From the NCBI RefSeq assembly GCF_900115105.1, contig NZ_FOYP01000001.1:646097-710096 (forward strand): a stretch of 64,000 nucleotides of DNA, in the 5' to 3' direction. The translations under genes were made by a program, and so were the position numbers. How positions within the stretch are numbered: position 1 is the first letter of the stretch; each line of letters begins with the position of its first letter. The notes under the pieces are model-generated. The model made no database searches. It saw only the letters and a program-made list of their open reading frames with translations, and was not told the origin of the DNA. Of this stretch, positions 37,297 through 46,231 are shown piece by piece. This stretch comes from Yoonia tamlensis. Lineage in GTDB: Bacteria > Pseudomonadota > Alphaproteobacteria > Rhodobacterales > Rhodobacteraceae.

Positions 37297-39102
37297 ATGT
37301 CACATATTTACCTGAAACTGGGCGATGCCGTCATCGCGATCAACTGTCCGGATCAATTGACCGAAGTTATCGCGACTTTCTGGCCAAGGGTTGTTGCCTG
37401 CGACGCGCAAGAAAGCACCCTTACGACGATCCGGATTGATGCGGTGACCCCCAAAAGCTGGATGATTCTGGGCGAAGGGTTCGCGCCGGTAGGACCGGTC
37501 GCAAAGGCGGATATCATTACCGCGCTGACCGACCGTGTCCAACAGATTTTGGCAACCGCAAAGCGGGGATTTGTGGTGCATGCCGCCGCGGCATCATGGG
37601 ACCAGGAAACGGTTCTTGTCATGGGTGCCCAAGGCAGTGGCAAATCGCATTTGCTTGCGTGGCTGGTTGAACGCGGCCTTGCGATGCTGGCCGATAACGA
37701 CCTGTTTTTCATGCCTGAATATGACGGGCTTGTCGGGTTGGGAGGGCCGGTTGCATTTGCAGCAGGTGACAAGAACAAGGCCTTGGCGGGGCTAAAGGAT
37801 TTTAGCAACTGCCTGACATTGGCAGGCACCGACCGCGCGGTTGTCTTGGCCGATCCCGATTGGGTGTTGCCCAATGCGCCAACCCGACCGGCATTTGTGA
37901 TCTTTGTGGAACATGCCAGTAACAGCCACCTGACGATTGCGCCACTGACGGTGCAGGATGTTGCCGCCAAGATCAAGAATATCCACCCCGATCTGGACAG
38001 TGCCGCTATCGAGAAACTGCAGGCCTATCTGGGCGATTTGCCTGCGTTTTCGCTTAATTATGCGGGTTATGACGACATCGAGAATGTCGTCGATCAACTG
38101 TGCTATTACGCGATCAGCGTAAAACCCGACGCGGATGTGTTTCGCAGCTATGTGCAGCGCATGTGCGGATCACAGGCCAGCCGCAACAAGGTGATGGAAA
38201 TCCCTGCGCGCACCGACCGCAAGCTGAGCCCGCGACTGACAATCGGCATGGCCACATATGATGATTACGACGGGGTCTACTTTTCGCTGCAGGCGATCCG
38301 CTTGTATCATCCTGAAATTCTGGACGAAGTCGAATTTCTGGTTCTGGACAATAATCCGACGGGTGCCTGCGCGCCGGCGCTGAAGCGGTTGGAAAACAAT
38401 ATTCCCAACTATCGCTATATTCCCGCAACCGGTATCAAAGGCACCGCTGTGCGCGATTACATTTTCTACGAAGCCTACGGCGAATATGTGCTGTCGATGG
38501 ATTGTCACGTGTTTTTCACGCCCGGATCTCTTAAGCGGTTATTGGACTATTATGCCGCAAACCCCGACACGGATGATCTGTTGCAGGGGCCGCTTTTGCA
38601 TGACGATTTGAACACGGTTGCTACCCATTTTGTGCCCAAGTGGAGCAGCGGCATGTTCGGCATCTGGAGCGAATCTGAAAATGATTTTGATCCCGATGGC
38701 ACCCCGTTCGATATCCCCAGTCAGGGCTTGGGCATCTTTAGCTGCAAGAAATCGGCGTGGCCCGGTTTTAACCCGTCATTTCAGGGCTTTGGCGGTGAAG
38801 AAGGCTATATTCACCAGAAATTCAGAAACCTTGGGCGCCGGACCTTGTGCCTGCCTTTCTTGCAATGGATGCACCGTTTTGAACGCCCCTACGGTGTGGC
38901 CTATCGCAATGTCTGGGAGGACCGGATCCGAAACTATGTTCTGGGATTTGAAGAAGTCGGCATGCCGCTTGACGAAATGCGCGCGCATTTCACAGAGCTG
39001 GTCAACAAGCGGACCGTCGATGCCGTGTTCCAAGAGGTTGCCGCCCAAAAGGCAAAGCCGGTTATCGGGCAGGCACATTTTCCCAAGCAAAAGCTGTCTT
39101 GA
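37297..39102 (+). CDS. HPr-kinase-like P-loop domain fused to GT2 glycosyltransferase
   Basis: A 601-residue fusion. Residues 1-300 form an HPr-kinase/phosphorylase-like domain: a beta-rich start, RGFVVHAAAASW, P-loop GAQGSGKS at about 110-117, then AMLADNDLFFMP, where HprK-type proteins have the catalytic DD/DN pair. Residues 311-570 form a family-2 glycosyltransferase: LTIGMATYDDYDGVYFSLQAIR, EFLVLDNNPTGA, SMDCHVFFTPGSL and GEEGYIHQKFRN. Possible starts are the ATGs at 37228 (near GGGGG) and 37297, or TTG 37204; 37297 matches the domain start. The gene overlaps galE by 41 bp convergently and opposes the HPr-kinase/PqqD operon, to which it probably belongs functionally. Confidence 0.75.
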   Translation: MSHIYLKLGDAVIAINCPDQLTEVIATFWPRVVACDAQESTLTTIRIDAVTPKSWMILGEGFAPVGPVAKADIITALTDRVQQILATAKRGFVVHAAAASWDQETVLVMGAQGSGKSHLLAWLVERGLAMLADNDLFFMPEYDGLVGLGGPVAFAAGDKNKALAGLKDFSNCLTLAGTDRAVVLADPDWVLPNAPTRPAFVIFVEHASNSHLTIAPLTVQDVAAKIKNIHPDLDSAAIEKLQAYLGDLPAFSLNYAGYDDIENVVDQLCYYAISVKPDADVFRSYVQRMCGSQASRNKVMEIPARTDRKLSPRLTIGMATYDDYDGVYFSLQAIRLYHPEILDEVEFLVLDNNPTGACAPALKRLENNIPNYRYIPATGIKGTAVRDYIFYEAYGEYVLSMDCHVFFTPGSLKRLLDYYAANPDTDDLLQGPLLHDDLNTVATHFVPKWSSGMFGIWSESENDFDPDGTPFDIPSQGLGIFSCKKSAWPGFNPSFQGFGGEEGYIHQKFRNLGRRTLCLPFLQWMHRFERPYGVAYRNVWEDRIRNYVLGFEEVGMPLDEMRAHFTELVNKRTVDAVFQEVAAQKAKPVIGQAHFPKQKLS

Positions 39103-40039
39103 GGATCACGTCGATATCATCAAATGCGGGCGTCCAGCCTAGCCGTTCCCGGGCCAGATCGGCGTTTGAAATGACAATAGCCTGATCGCCTGCGCGGCGT
39201 GGTTGGTTGCGGACCGGGAGTGGCGCGCCAGCGGCCCTGCCAACAGCATCCGCGATTTCACGCACCGAATGGCCTTTGCCATAGCCCAGATTGCACAAGA
39301 TATTGGCGCCGCCTGATTGCAGCGCAACAAGCGCAAGCCGGTGCGCGATGACCAGATCGCTGACATGGATATAGTCGCGCACGCATGTCCCGTCGGGCGT
39401 GGCGTAGTCGTTGCCATATATTTCCAGCACATCGCGCTTGCCCGCTGCGACCGCGCAGGCGACCTTGATCAGGCTTTGTGCGTCTGGCGTGGATTGCCCG
39501 ATCCGGCCCGCCGGATCGGCCCCCGCAACATTGAAATACCGCAAGATCGCAATGCCGATGCCAGAGGCGCGCGACGCATCTTGCAACATCTGTTCGGTAA
39601 ACAGTTTCGACCACCCGTAGGGCGACGCGGGCTGACAAGGCGCTGTTTCCGCAATCGGTGCGCTGCTGGTTGCGCCATAGACAGCCGCGGTTGACGAAAA
39701 CACGATATGTCTGACGCCGTAGCGTAGCAGGTTTTGCACCAGCGCGCGGCTGGCTTCGGTGTTGTTTTGAAAATATCGCAGAGGGTCGCCTATCGATTCC
39801 GGCAGGCTGGTTGATCCGGCAAAATGAAAGACCGCCGATATATCGCAGCTCTGGCAGATACGGTCGATTATGGCCTCGTCAGCGACATCGCCCTGAAAGA
39901 ACCGCGCGTCTTTGTGGATGACGGCGCTGCAACCTGTTGAAAGGTCGTCCAAAATAGCCACATCATACCCGTGATCAATCAGCTCCAAGACCATGTGGCT
40001 GCCGATATAGCCTGCGCCTCCGGTTACCAGTATTGTCAA
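39062..40039 (-). CDS. galE: UDP-glucose 4-epimerase
   Basis: Interconverts UDP-glucose and UDP-galactose using bound NAD. The 325-residue product shows ILVTGGAGYIGSHMVLELIDHGYDVAILDDLSTG, VFHFAGSTSLPESIGDPLRYFQNN, the catalytic SSTAAVYG and SPYGWSKLFTEQML, and CVRDYIHVSDLVIAH. It closes the leftward glycosyltransferase cluster and most likely supplies a UDP-hexose donor. A 13-bp terminator hairpin lies upstream of it, so it may have its own promoter. The C-terminus runs slightly into the convergent fusion gene. Confidence 0.94.
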   Translation of the reverse strand: MTILVTGGAGYIGSHMVLELIDHGYDVAILDDLSTGCSAVIHKDARFFQGDVADEAIIDRICQSCDISAVFHFAGSTSLPESIGDPLRYFQNNTEASRALVQNLLRYGVRHIVFSSTAAVYGATSSAPIAETAPCQPASPYGWSKLFTEQMLQDASRASGIGIAILRYFNVAGADPAGRIGQSTPDAQSLIKVACAVAAGKRDVLEIYGNDYATPDGTCVRDYIHVSDLVIAHRLALVALQSGGANILCNLGYGKGHSVREIADAVGRAAGAPLPVRNQPRRAGDQAIVISNADLARERLGWTPAFDDIDVILKTAFAWENVPAR

Positions 40040-40091
40040 AACGGCCTCTTGAATGCGGGGGATACGCCAATCCGCGGCCCCCCAAATAAAT

Positions 40092-40125
40092 GCGCAGCCT
40101 GAAATGGATTTGTTTCAGGCTGCGC
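40092..40125 (-). terminator. Strong 13-bp hairpin
   Basis: Perfect arms GCGCAGCCTGAAA and TTTCAGGCTGCGC with an 8-nt loop, between the Thr/Pro-tailed protein gene and galE. In the leftward direction it is followed by ATTTATTT, consistent with a rho-independent terminator. Confidence 0.7.
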
Positions 40126-40179
40126 AATTCTATATTTGTAACAAAGCATTGCGACCCGAGAATGGCCGCCGGCACAGCC

Positions 40180-40605
40180 CTATGCGGGCGATGTTGTTGG
40201 CACGCTTGTGGTGGTCGGGGCTGCTGTCGTTGGCGCCGCTGTTGTCACTGTGACGTCGGGTGTTGTTGTCGGCGCTTCGGCTTCGTCTGCTTCGGCGTAG
40301 CCGTAGCTGAACACTGGTGCGTTTTGCAAGAAATCATAGCCGACCATCAGCGCGGTGTTGTCGAAAAGGTAGCCCGCGCTCAGATCCGCACCAAATTCGC
40401 CTGAACCCAGGTAATAGCTACCGCCAAGGCCAAAGACGGCCTCTTCGGGTTGGTTGTCGGAAAGTATCTTTGCGGTGATCGCAAACTGTGGCGACTGGCC
40501 GCCACCGAAGGCAACACCGCCACCCAGCATGAATGTCGGTTCAGCGCTGAGTGTGGCAGGGCCAAGCAGGGCCGCAGCACAAGTCGAAACTAGAATATGT
40601 CGCAT
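40180..40605 (-). CDS. Secreted small protein with Thr/Pro-rich tail
   Basis: A 141-residue exported protein of no family that I recognise. Signal peptide MRHILVSTCAAALLGPATLSA, then a glycine-rich beta-strand domain (about residues 24-105: MLGGGVAFGGG, VFGLGGSYYLGSGEFGADLSAGYLFDN, ALMVGYDF) resembling part of an outer-membrane barrel, then a 35-residue low-complexity tail of TT, AAP and TTS repeats. Thr/Pro-rich tails are typical of O-glycosylated regions in other systems. Its position between a glycosyltransferase operon and galE makes it a candidate substrate, but this is inference. AAGAGAG precedes the ATG. Confidence 0.6.
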   Translation of the reverse strand: MRHILVSTCAAALLGPATLSAEPTFMLGGGVAFGGGQSPQFAITAKILSDNQPEEAVFGLGGSYYLGSGEFGADLSAGYLFDNTALMVGYDFLQNAPVFSYGYAEADEAEAPTTTPDVTVTTAAPTTAAPTTTSVPTTSPA

Positions 40606-40720
40606 AAAGATACTCTCTTGTAGATTGGGGTTCTATAAAATCTGCTTAAAGTCTTATGCATACTGCAAAATACCGACCTGAAAATCAATCAAGTATTACT
40701 ATGCCGTCCGGTTATTGCAA

Positions 40721-42196
40721 CTAACCCGGGTTTTTGCCCTGACGTAGTTCCAGCAAATGCGGCGCAAACGGCAAACGTTCATATTTGATGCGCGCGGGCG
40801 TGTCCGGTTCTGACTGGATGAATTTGCTGTCAAGCGACACCAAAGATATGGGGAAATCTGTCTCCTCCAGCGCAAGATCCATCGAAAACCGGACAGAATA
40901 GGGTCCGGCTGCCTTGGACAGATGCAGCACCTGCACATGGCCAAGATTGCGGTCTGCCCCGTTGATTTCAAGCTCGATGCGTCTGCGTATGGCGGGCATT
41001 TTAAACACAAGATTTGCGGTCAATGTCCATGTCCCCGCCGCACCCGAATGCGATTGTGCGGCGACATGCGACAGAACCATCGGGCCGGTATCTGCGGCCT
41101 GTGCCTTGCGCGTTAACCTGCGCAGTTGGCGCGTGTCGCTTTGTGCGTTTCGGCCCGAAAACCGCATGCGCGCCGCTGCGTGAACGATGGCGCGGGCGCG
41201 GGTTTGCAGCGCTGTCAGATCTTGCGCATCGCGCGCGAGTATCAACGAAGGGATATCGCGCAATCGCGCGCGGGCAGAATGGGCACCAAAACGGCGCAGC
41301 GCGTCATCCGGCAGGGGGATGTCTAATTCTTGGGCAAGAAACGACAGCGCAATTGCAACAGGCCCGCGCAATCGCCGGCCCTGCGCAATGGCATATAGTT
41401 TGTCCCAGTCTACGGTTTCGCTGTTAAGTATCCCGACGATATCGACCAACCAGTCGCTGTGGTGGTGCCCGTCCCATGCGCCGTGTCCCATAGCCATTAC
41501 CAGCCGTTCTTCGACGCAAGGCACAAAGACCGGTAGGTCATAGTAGTTAACGGGGATCGCGTCGCGGATCAGTGCGGTGTCAAATTGCGGGTGCGCCTGG
41601 ATGTGCTGATAGGCACAGCGGTGCAGGTCGATGTCGCCAAACCGCCCCTTTTTGAAATTGCGCGCGCGCACGCTTGACAGGCGCGCCTTTAGGCCCAAGG
41701 CGCTTTCGCCGCGGGTGGATTGCCAGCCGTCATCAAGCAACATAGCGGCGGCGGTTTCGAAATCCGCGTCCGGCATCACAAGATCAAGATCAAATGCGCT
41801 GCGTGATTTTTGCTGTGTCGGATCAAGCGCAACCCGCGCGGCCCCCTTGAGCAAGACAGGCTTGAGCCCCATTTCAACAAATTTTTGCAAGGGCGGCAGG
41901 TTGGCAGAGACGGCCAGACGCGACTGGGTCCAATGCAGGCGGTGCATGCCAACAAGGCGCGGGTATTCCGGCAAGGCGTCAATCGCGCGCCCGAAGCGGC
42001 TTGTTATCGCGGCAAAAAGCCGGTGTTCGGGAAAGCTGGCATCATCAAGATCGTTTTGCGACAGCCAATCAGACAGGGCCTGACGCGCGACGGTTTCATC
42101 GGGGTTCAGGGCTGCTTGCAGCAACTGCAAACGCCCGCCGTCGGGCCATGCCCATGCAAAATTCGGAAATCTGCGCGAAAGAAGGGAGCTGTTCAT
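40721..42196 (-). CDS. Nucleotidyltransferase, PF14907 (NTP_transf_5)-like
   Basis: A 491-residue protein. The nucleotidyltransferase core is at residues 105-180: PVLLKGAARVAL, then SRSAFDLDLVMPD (R plus DxD metal ligands) and FGDIDLHRC. This LLKG...R...DIDLL layout is characteristic of PF14907. In known clusters these genes sit next to HPr-kinase and PqqD homologs and are linked to peptide or glycan modification. The C-terminal 150 residues carry beta-rich segments of unknown role. Its start overlaps the preceding glycosyltransferase by four bases. Confidence 0.75.
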   Translation of the reverse strand: MNSSLLSRRFPNFAWAWPDGGRLQLLQAALNPDETVARQALSDWLSQNDLDDASFPEHRLFAAITSRFGRAIDALPEYPRLVGMHRLHWTQSRLAVSANLPPLQKFVEMGLKPVLLKGAARVALDPTQQKSRSAFDLDLVMPDADFETAAAMLLDDGWQSTRGESALGLKARLSSVRARNFKKGRFGDIDLHRCAYQHIQAHPQFDTALIRDAIPVNYYDLPVFVPCVEERLVMAMGHGAWDGHHHSDWLVDIVGILNSETVDWDKLYAIAQGRRLRGPVAIALSFLAQELDIPLPDDALRRFGAHSARARLRDIPSLILARDAQDLTALQTRARAIVHAAARMRFSGRNAQSDTRQLRRLTRKAQAADTGPMVLSHVAAQSHSGAAGTWTLTANLVFKMPAIRRRIELEINGADRNLGHVQVLHLSKAAGPYSVRFSMDLALEETDFPISLVSLDSKFIQSEPDTPARIKYERLPFAPHLLELRQGKNPG

Positions 42197-42861
42197 TTTT
42201 GTTCAGCCTGACGCCGGCGCATGATTGCCGCGCGTGCGACCGACAAATAGCCGCGGTGGCTGTAGTCATCTGCGCGATAGGTCATGCTGCCCGCAATGAT
42301 GCGCCGCAGCATCAAAACCTCGGGCAATATATGCAAGCTATAGCCTGCCGCGCGTGCGCGACCCAGCCAATCCACCATGTCACCGGAACCACCAGGCGGG
42401 TCGATGACGGGGCCGACTTTGTCAAATGTGGCCCTGTGCAAAACGATCGACGACCGGATGAGCGCATCGCGTTCTTCGCCCTTTGTGCGATCACTGTCAC
42501 CATGGTGAAACTGGCGCGATTTTGTGAATGAAATCGCATTTGGGCCAAGGGTCGCCAGATGGGCCATTTGCTGCGCCATTTTTTGCGGAAGCCAGATGTC
42601 ATCTGCATCCAATCCGGCGATTACAGGCGCGCTTGTCAGGCGGATCGCATGCGTTGTCGCCGCCCCACAGCCCGTGTTGGGCTGGCTGACAATGCGGGCG
42701 GCCGCAGGGTGGGCTTTGACACATGCGACGGTGTTGTCTGTTGATCCGTCATCAACCACGACAATTTCGGAGGGTTGAAGGCTCTGCGCCAGAACAGAAT
42801 CAAGTGTTTCGACAATCGTGCGGGCGGCGTTATAGGCCGGTATAACAACAGCGTAATTCAT
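42193..42861 (-). CDS. Family-2 glycosyltransferase
   Basis: A 222-residue inverting glycosyltransferase. N-terminus MNYAVVIPAYNAARTIVETLDSVLAQSLQPSEIVVVDDGSTDNT, then NTGCGAATTHAIRLTSAPVIAGLDADDIWLPQKM with the DxD metal site (DADD), all typical of GT2. No membrane segment. Overlaps both neighbours by four bases. It is shorter than many GT2 enzymes but includes the acceptor-site region. Sugar and acceptor unknown. Confidence 0.87.
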   Translation of the reverse strand: MNYAVVIPAYNAARTIVETLDSVLAQSLQPSEIVVVDDGSTDNTVACVKAHPAAARIVSQPNTGCGAATTHAIRLTSAPVIAGLDADDIWLPQKMAQQMAHLATLGPNAISFTKSRQFHHGDSDRTKGEERDALIRSSIVLHRATFDKVGPVIDPPGGSGDMVDWLGRARAAGYSLHILPEVLMLRRIIAGSMTYRADDYSHRGYLSVARAAIMRRRQAEQK

Positions 42862-43610
42862 TTTGCCCAAAAATCCCTTGGAAGTTCTACGTTGAATTCC
42901 GGTTTCACAAGGCGACGCCATGGTTCGCGCCTACGCCGCACCACACTGCGCACAAGCGCGCGGTTGAACCATAATGTATTGTCTTCCATTTTGGCGGACA
43001 TGTTTCCATCATGGCGCAGATAGTAGTGGCAAACGGTTGGTGTCTGGCGAAAATTCACGCCGATCTCAAACGTTCTGAAAATAAAATCCGTGTCTTCAGC
43101 CATTTCCAAGCCTTCATCAAACCGGCCAATGCGATCAATCAGGGCGCGCCGATACAGGCAGCACGCCAAGTGGATGCTTGTCAGCGCGATCTGTTTTGCG
43201 TCCACGGGGACGCTGAAGGTTTCGCGGTCAATTTCAAATGTAATCAGCATATCGCCGTAGGTGATTTCGACCTCGGGTTCATCAAGCAGGATTTTCAGGT
43301 CGGTAGCAAAACGGTCCGGTGCCATAATATCATCAGAGTCGAGAAAGGTCACAAACGCGGTTTGCGGCAGCAGGTTTTCAAGGCCCGTATTCCGTGCACG
43401 CGTGACGCCGCCGTTTTCGCGGCGCACAATGCGGACGCGTGGGTCCTGATCCGCGAGGGCGGACAGAACCTTTGGTGTTGCGTCGGTTGACCCGTCGTCG
43501 ATAACCAAAACATCAAGCGGCAGTGGCGCGTTCTGGCGCAATACGGATTCGATCGCTGACCGGATATGCGTTGCACGATTGTATACGGGGATAATGACGG
43601 TAACGGTCAA
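42858..43610 (-). CDS. Family-2 glycosyltransferase
   Basis: A 250-residue GT2 enzyme paralogous in layout to its neighbour: MTVTVIIPVYNRATHIRSAIESVLRQ, VLVIDDGSTDAT, NGGVTRARNTGLENL and VTFLDSDDIMAPDRF (DSDD). A C-terminal basic stretch (VVRRRREPWRRLVKPEF) may contact membrane or acceptor. Its four-base overlaps with the HPr-kinase-like gene and the second glycosyltransferase show operon translation coupling. Confidence 0.88.
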   Translation of the reverse strand: MTVTVIIPVYNRATHIRSAIESVLRQNAPLPLDVLVIDDGSTDATPKVLSALADQDPRVRIVRRENGGVTRARNTGLENLLPQTAFVTFLDSDDIMAPDRFATDLKILLDEPEVEITYGDMLITFEIDRETFSVPVDAKQIALTSIHLACCLYRRALIDRIGRFDEGLEMAEDTDFIFRTFEIGVNFRQTPTVCHYYLRHDGNMSAKMEDNTLWFNRALVRSVVRRRREPWRRLVKPEFNVELPRDFWAK

Positions 43611-44668
43611 TGTAATGTCCTTAGAAACTGGCGTAGCACGGCGGTGATTTCGTCAGGCTCGGTGCCCAGATCCAGCCGGTAGGCCGGCAGCAGGCGCGCA
43701 ATTTTGCCGGCAACCGAAAACAGGCGCGGGCGATCACAGTGGATTTGGGTCACGCCCGACGGGGCCAGCGCGATAAACGCGGATTTGGCATCAACTGGCG
43801 TGACACTGGTTTGGTCGCCATGCGTAAGATGCGGCAACAAAATCGCCTTAAGGTCGATTTGGGATGCCAAGGCGCCATCTGTCACATCTGGCAGATAGAA
43901 CTGGTGCTTGCCCTGCCAATTGGCTGCTTTGGGGATTGCGGCATGATCCCATTGCCCCAGACGGCGCAATCCGGCTTCGTCCTGTTTTAATGTATCGAAA
44001 ACAGGGCAGGCAGCACGTTTGCCCGCATCAACTAGCACGTAATCATCGCCGACGCTTTGCAGTCCGGCGAATATACCGGCAAGCACCGTTGAAGATTTTC
44101 CCGCCCCGCCTGCGCCCGCCAGCAGAACCCCCGCGCCGTCCAGCGCCAAAGTGCCGCCATGCAAAAGCGACCTGTCGACGGCGCCAAGGTGCCATTGAAC
44201 AAAATTGCGCAGCGGCGATCCGGCATCCCAAGCGGGATATCCTTCGCGCGACGCCATCCACTGGATCCCGATTGCGCGATCAACATCAAAGACCTGCCAG
44301 AAATCGAGATCATCAAAATAGTGCAGCCGGTAGGGCGTTTTTGACAGAATTGCCTCGATCTCGCGTTCACGGAAACGGTGTGGCGGCCAATAGGGCATCG
44401 CGCAAAGCCGGTCATCCGCGTTGATCACGGCAATGCGACACTGGCTTTTATGGCCGGTGTCGCGGGTTGCGAGTGCGCGCTGCGCCTGTTCCAGATAGCA
44501 GAGATCGTTGGACCCCACATGCATTGCGGCACCGGCCACGGTCAAAGTCCGCTTATGCGCCACCGCAGCAAAAACATCGTCGAACCCCGCAAGAAATTCT
44601 TGGATCGATGTGACAACTGTGTGTTCGCAAAACGATATTTGGTTCGCTTGAAGCGCTGTTCCAATCAT
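43607..44668 (-). CDS. HPr-kinase-like P-loop protein (HprK-related)
   Basis: A 353-residue protein. Residues 1-160 form an N-terminal domain with PYWPPHRFREREIE and WQVFDVDRAIGIQW; then LLHGGTLALDGAGVLLAGAGGAGKSSTVLAGIFAGL gives a P-loop GAGGAGKS near 185-192, followed by SVGDDYVLVD, the paired Asp of the HPr kinase fold. This resembles the HprK-related kinases found beside PqqD proteins in peptide-modifying clusters. It lacks the bacterial HPr kinase N-terminal domain, so HPr is not the obvious substrate. The start (ATG 44668) lies seven bases after the PqqD stop. Confidence 0.75.
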   Translation of the reverse strand: MIGTALQANQISFCEHTVVTSIQEFLAGFDDVFAAVAHKRTLTVAGAAMHVGSNDLCYLEQAQRALATRDTGHKSQCRIAVINADDRLCAMPYWPPHRFREREIEAILSKTPYRLHYFDDLDFWQVFDVDRAIGIQWMASREGYPAWDAGSPLRNFVQWHLGAVDRSLLHGGTLALDGAGVLLAGAGGAGKSSTVLAGIFAGLQSVGDDYVLVDAGKRAACPVFDTLKQDEAGLRRLGQWDHAAIPKAANWQGKHQFYLPDVTDGALASQIDLKAILLPHLTHGDQTSVTPVDAKSAFIALAPSGVTQIHCDRPRLFSVAGKIARLLPAYRLDLGTEPDEITAVLRQFLRTLH

Positions 44669-44675
44669 CGGGCCG

Positions 44676-45047
44676 CTATGTGTTTTCAGGAAGTTTGGGC
44701 CAGCCCTGTTGTTCGTCAACGTCGTGGATCGGGTCCGCGAGGATGAGATCGGACAGATCATCATAGACATCAACCGTTGGTGCCGCTGCTAAGTCTTGGG
44801 CGTCTGCGGTAATTGCGGCTTCGTCTGATGCAACAATCAGGCCAAGATCAACAAGCTGTGCGGCAAAGGCGGCCCCGTGCGCTGCTGAAACATCCGCTGG
44901 ATCGGCGCCTGCTGCGATGCTCATCCACAATGCCGCCCCGGATTCATTTAGCCCGAAGTACTGGCCTGACTGGAGATTGAGCACGACAATTTCGCCGTCA
45001 AATTCTTCGTGGACCACATCGGGGCCTGCCATTTTATAACGAGCCAT
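44676..45047 (-). CDS. PqqD-family protein with acidic C-terminal tail
   Basis: A 123-residue protein. Residues 1-78 form the PqqD/RRE winged-helix fold (YKMAGPDVVHEEFDGEIVVLNLQSGQYFGLNESGAALWMSIAAGADPADV), which in RiPP pathways binds a leader peptide. Residues 80-123 form an extra acidic tail ending DLILADPIHDVDEQQGW and PKLP. In HPr-rel-A-type loci such PqqD proteins are called peptide chaperones. AAAGGCGG precedes the ATG by eight bases. It is followed by the HPr-kinase-like gene. The tail could be a modified segment or a docking site; this is unproven. Confidence 0.8.
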   Translation of the reverse strand: MARYKMAGPDVVHEEFDGEIVVLNLQSGQYFGLNESGAALWMSIAAGADPADVSAAHGAAFAAQLVDLGLIVASDEAAITADAQDLAAAPTVDVYDDLSDLILADPIHDVDEQQGWPKLPENT

Positions 45048-45127
45048 GAAGCCGCCTTTCATTGTGCAAATTTTGGTAGAGTATTGGTAAATAAAGTCAT
45101 GAAAGACAAGGCCGGTCCCGGCGCTTG

Positions 45128-46231
45128 TCATGGGTTTCCAACATAACGGGCGCCGATCCTTTCAGGTGGCACGCTTTGCCGTCTGGCGCGTCTGTTCCGG
45201 CTATGCGCCTGGGTGACCACGTGTCTGTTCCAGTGCAAATAATGGGCAAAACGGAGCCATTGCACAGGGCCGTGCGCGGGCCGTGTGCGGGCAAATAGCC
45301 GGTCAGCATCTGACGGGTCCGCTGCTGCCAATAGCCGTTTAACCGTGTCGGGGTTCTTGTTCAGAATAAATGCAAGCAATGAAAAGCCCGAAATGCGCAG
45401 ATCGTCTGTTTGGTCTTCATTCACTGCGGTGAAAAACAGCCTGCGCGACAAGGCCAATGCAAACAGGTCGCTGAGCAGATCGACAAGCGCCTCTGTGCGG
45501 TCGAGCGTGGCTGCGTTGTGCAATGGGACGCCACCAAGATCAGGGGTTTGTGTCACGCCGAACACAGTTGTCGTAGGGTGCAAGATTTCCGCGGCGGCAG
45601 AAATTGCCTGCGCGCTGTCAGAGCAGATCAGTACCGACCGCCCACGCAAGACCGACCGCAAGCGCGTCAAAAATGTTGCGAAGTCAGTCTTGTAGTCTGA
45701 ATGGCGGATATGGATGGCATCAAAATCCGCGCTTAGGCTGCGCAGGTTGTCCACAATCAGCCGCGCAATCTGCGGCACAAGGCAAAGCCGGTCAAGCGCC
45801 GCAAAGGATGCAGGTCCGCCGCCGGCTTGTTCGTAGACAATGAGCTGTTCGCTGTGGTCTTGTGCGGCATCAAAGTTAAGCTCGCAGCCGGTCAGGGTAT
45901 CAACGTAATAGGCGTGTTGTGGTACCCATTCGGTTTCATACGAAGATATGCGATGACATATTTCGCGCGGATAAACAGATGTGAGCGCATCAAATGCGGG
46001 TATCATTCCGTCGGTCCACCCCAAGACCTCGCAGCCGAAATGTTCTTGTGGGGTAAACACATCCTGAAACGGCATCCGGATGCCAGAACGCGTTGTATCA
46101 ATAAGCAGAACGCGGTTGTACTTGATCGCGTAGAGACGGCATTTTTCAATTTGGACCATCGCGTCATTAAAGCCCCCGCGCGGCCGGCAAAGCAGATAGG
46201 TCTTGCGCGGGTCACAGATAAAATCAGCCAT
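45128..46231 (-). CDS. Fucosyltransferase-like (GT23/GT65-type fold) protein
   Basis: A 367-residue soluble protein. The N-terminal YLLCRPRGGFNDAMVQIEKCRLYAIKYNRVLLIDTTRSG has the GG.ND..qQi pattern near the start, the middle has DAIHIRHSDYKTDF, and the sequence VLICSDSAQAISAAAEIL follows; this order is similar to NodZ/Fut8-like and O-fucosyltransferase-type GT enzymes (HxRxxD then SDS). No membrane segment. The ATG overlaps the 3' end of a short upstream ORF by eight bases. It heads the leftward operon. Acceptor unknown; identification is moderate. Confidence 0.6.
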   Translation of the reverse strand: MADFICDPRKTYLLCRPRGGFNDAMVQIEKCRLYAIKYNRVLLIDTTRSGIRMPFQDVFTPQEHFGCEVLGWTDGMIPAFDALTSVYPREICHRISSYETEWVPQHAYYVDTLTGCELNFDAAQDHSEQLIVYEQAGGGPASFAALDRLCLVPQIARLIVDNLRSLSADFDAIHIRHSDYKTDFATFLTRLRSVLRGRSVLICSDSAQAISAAAEILHPTTTVFGVTQTPDLGGVPLHNAATLDRTEALVDLLSDLFALALSRRLFFTAVNEDQTDDLRISGFSLLAFILNKNPDTVKRLLAAADPSDADRLFARTRPAHGPVQWLRFAHYLHWNRHVVTQAHSRNRRARRQSVPPERIGARYVGNP

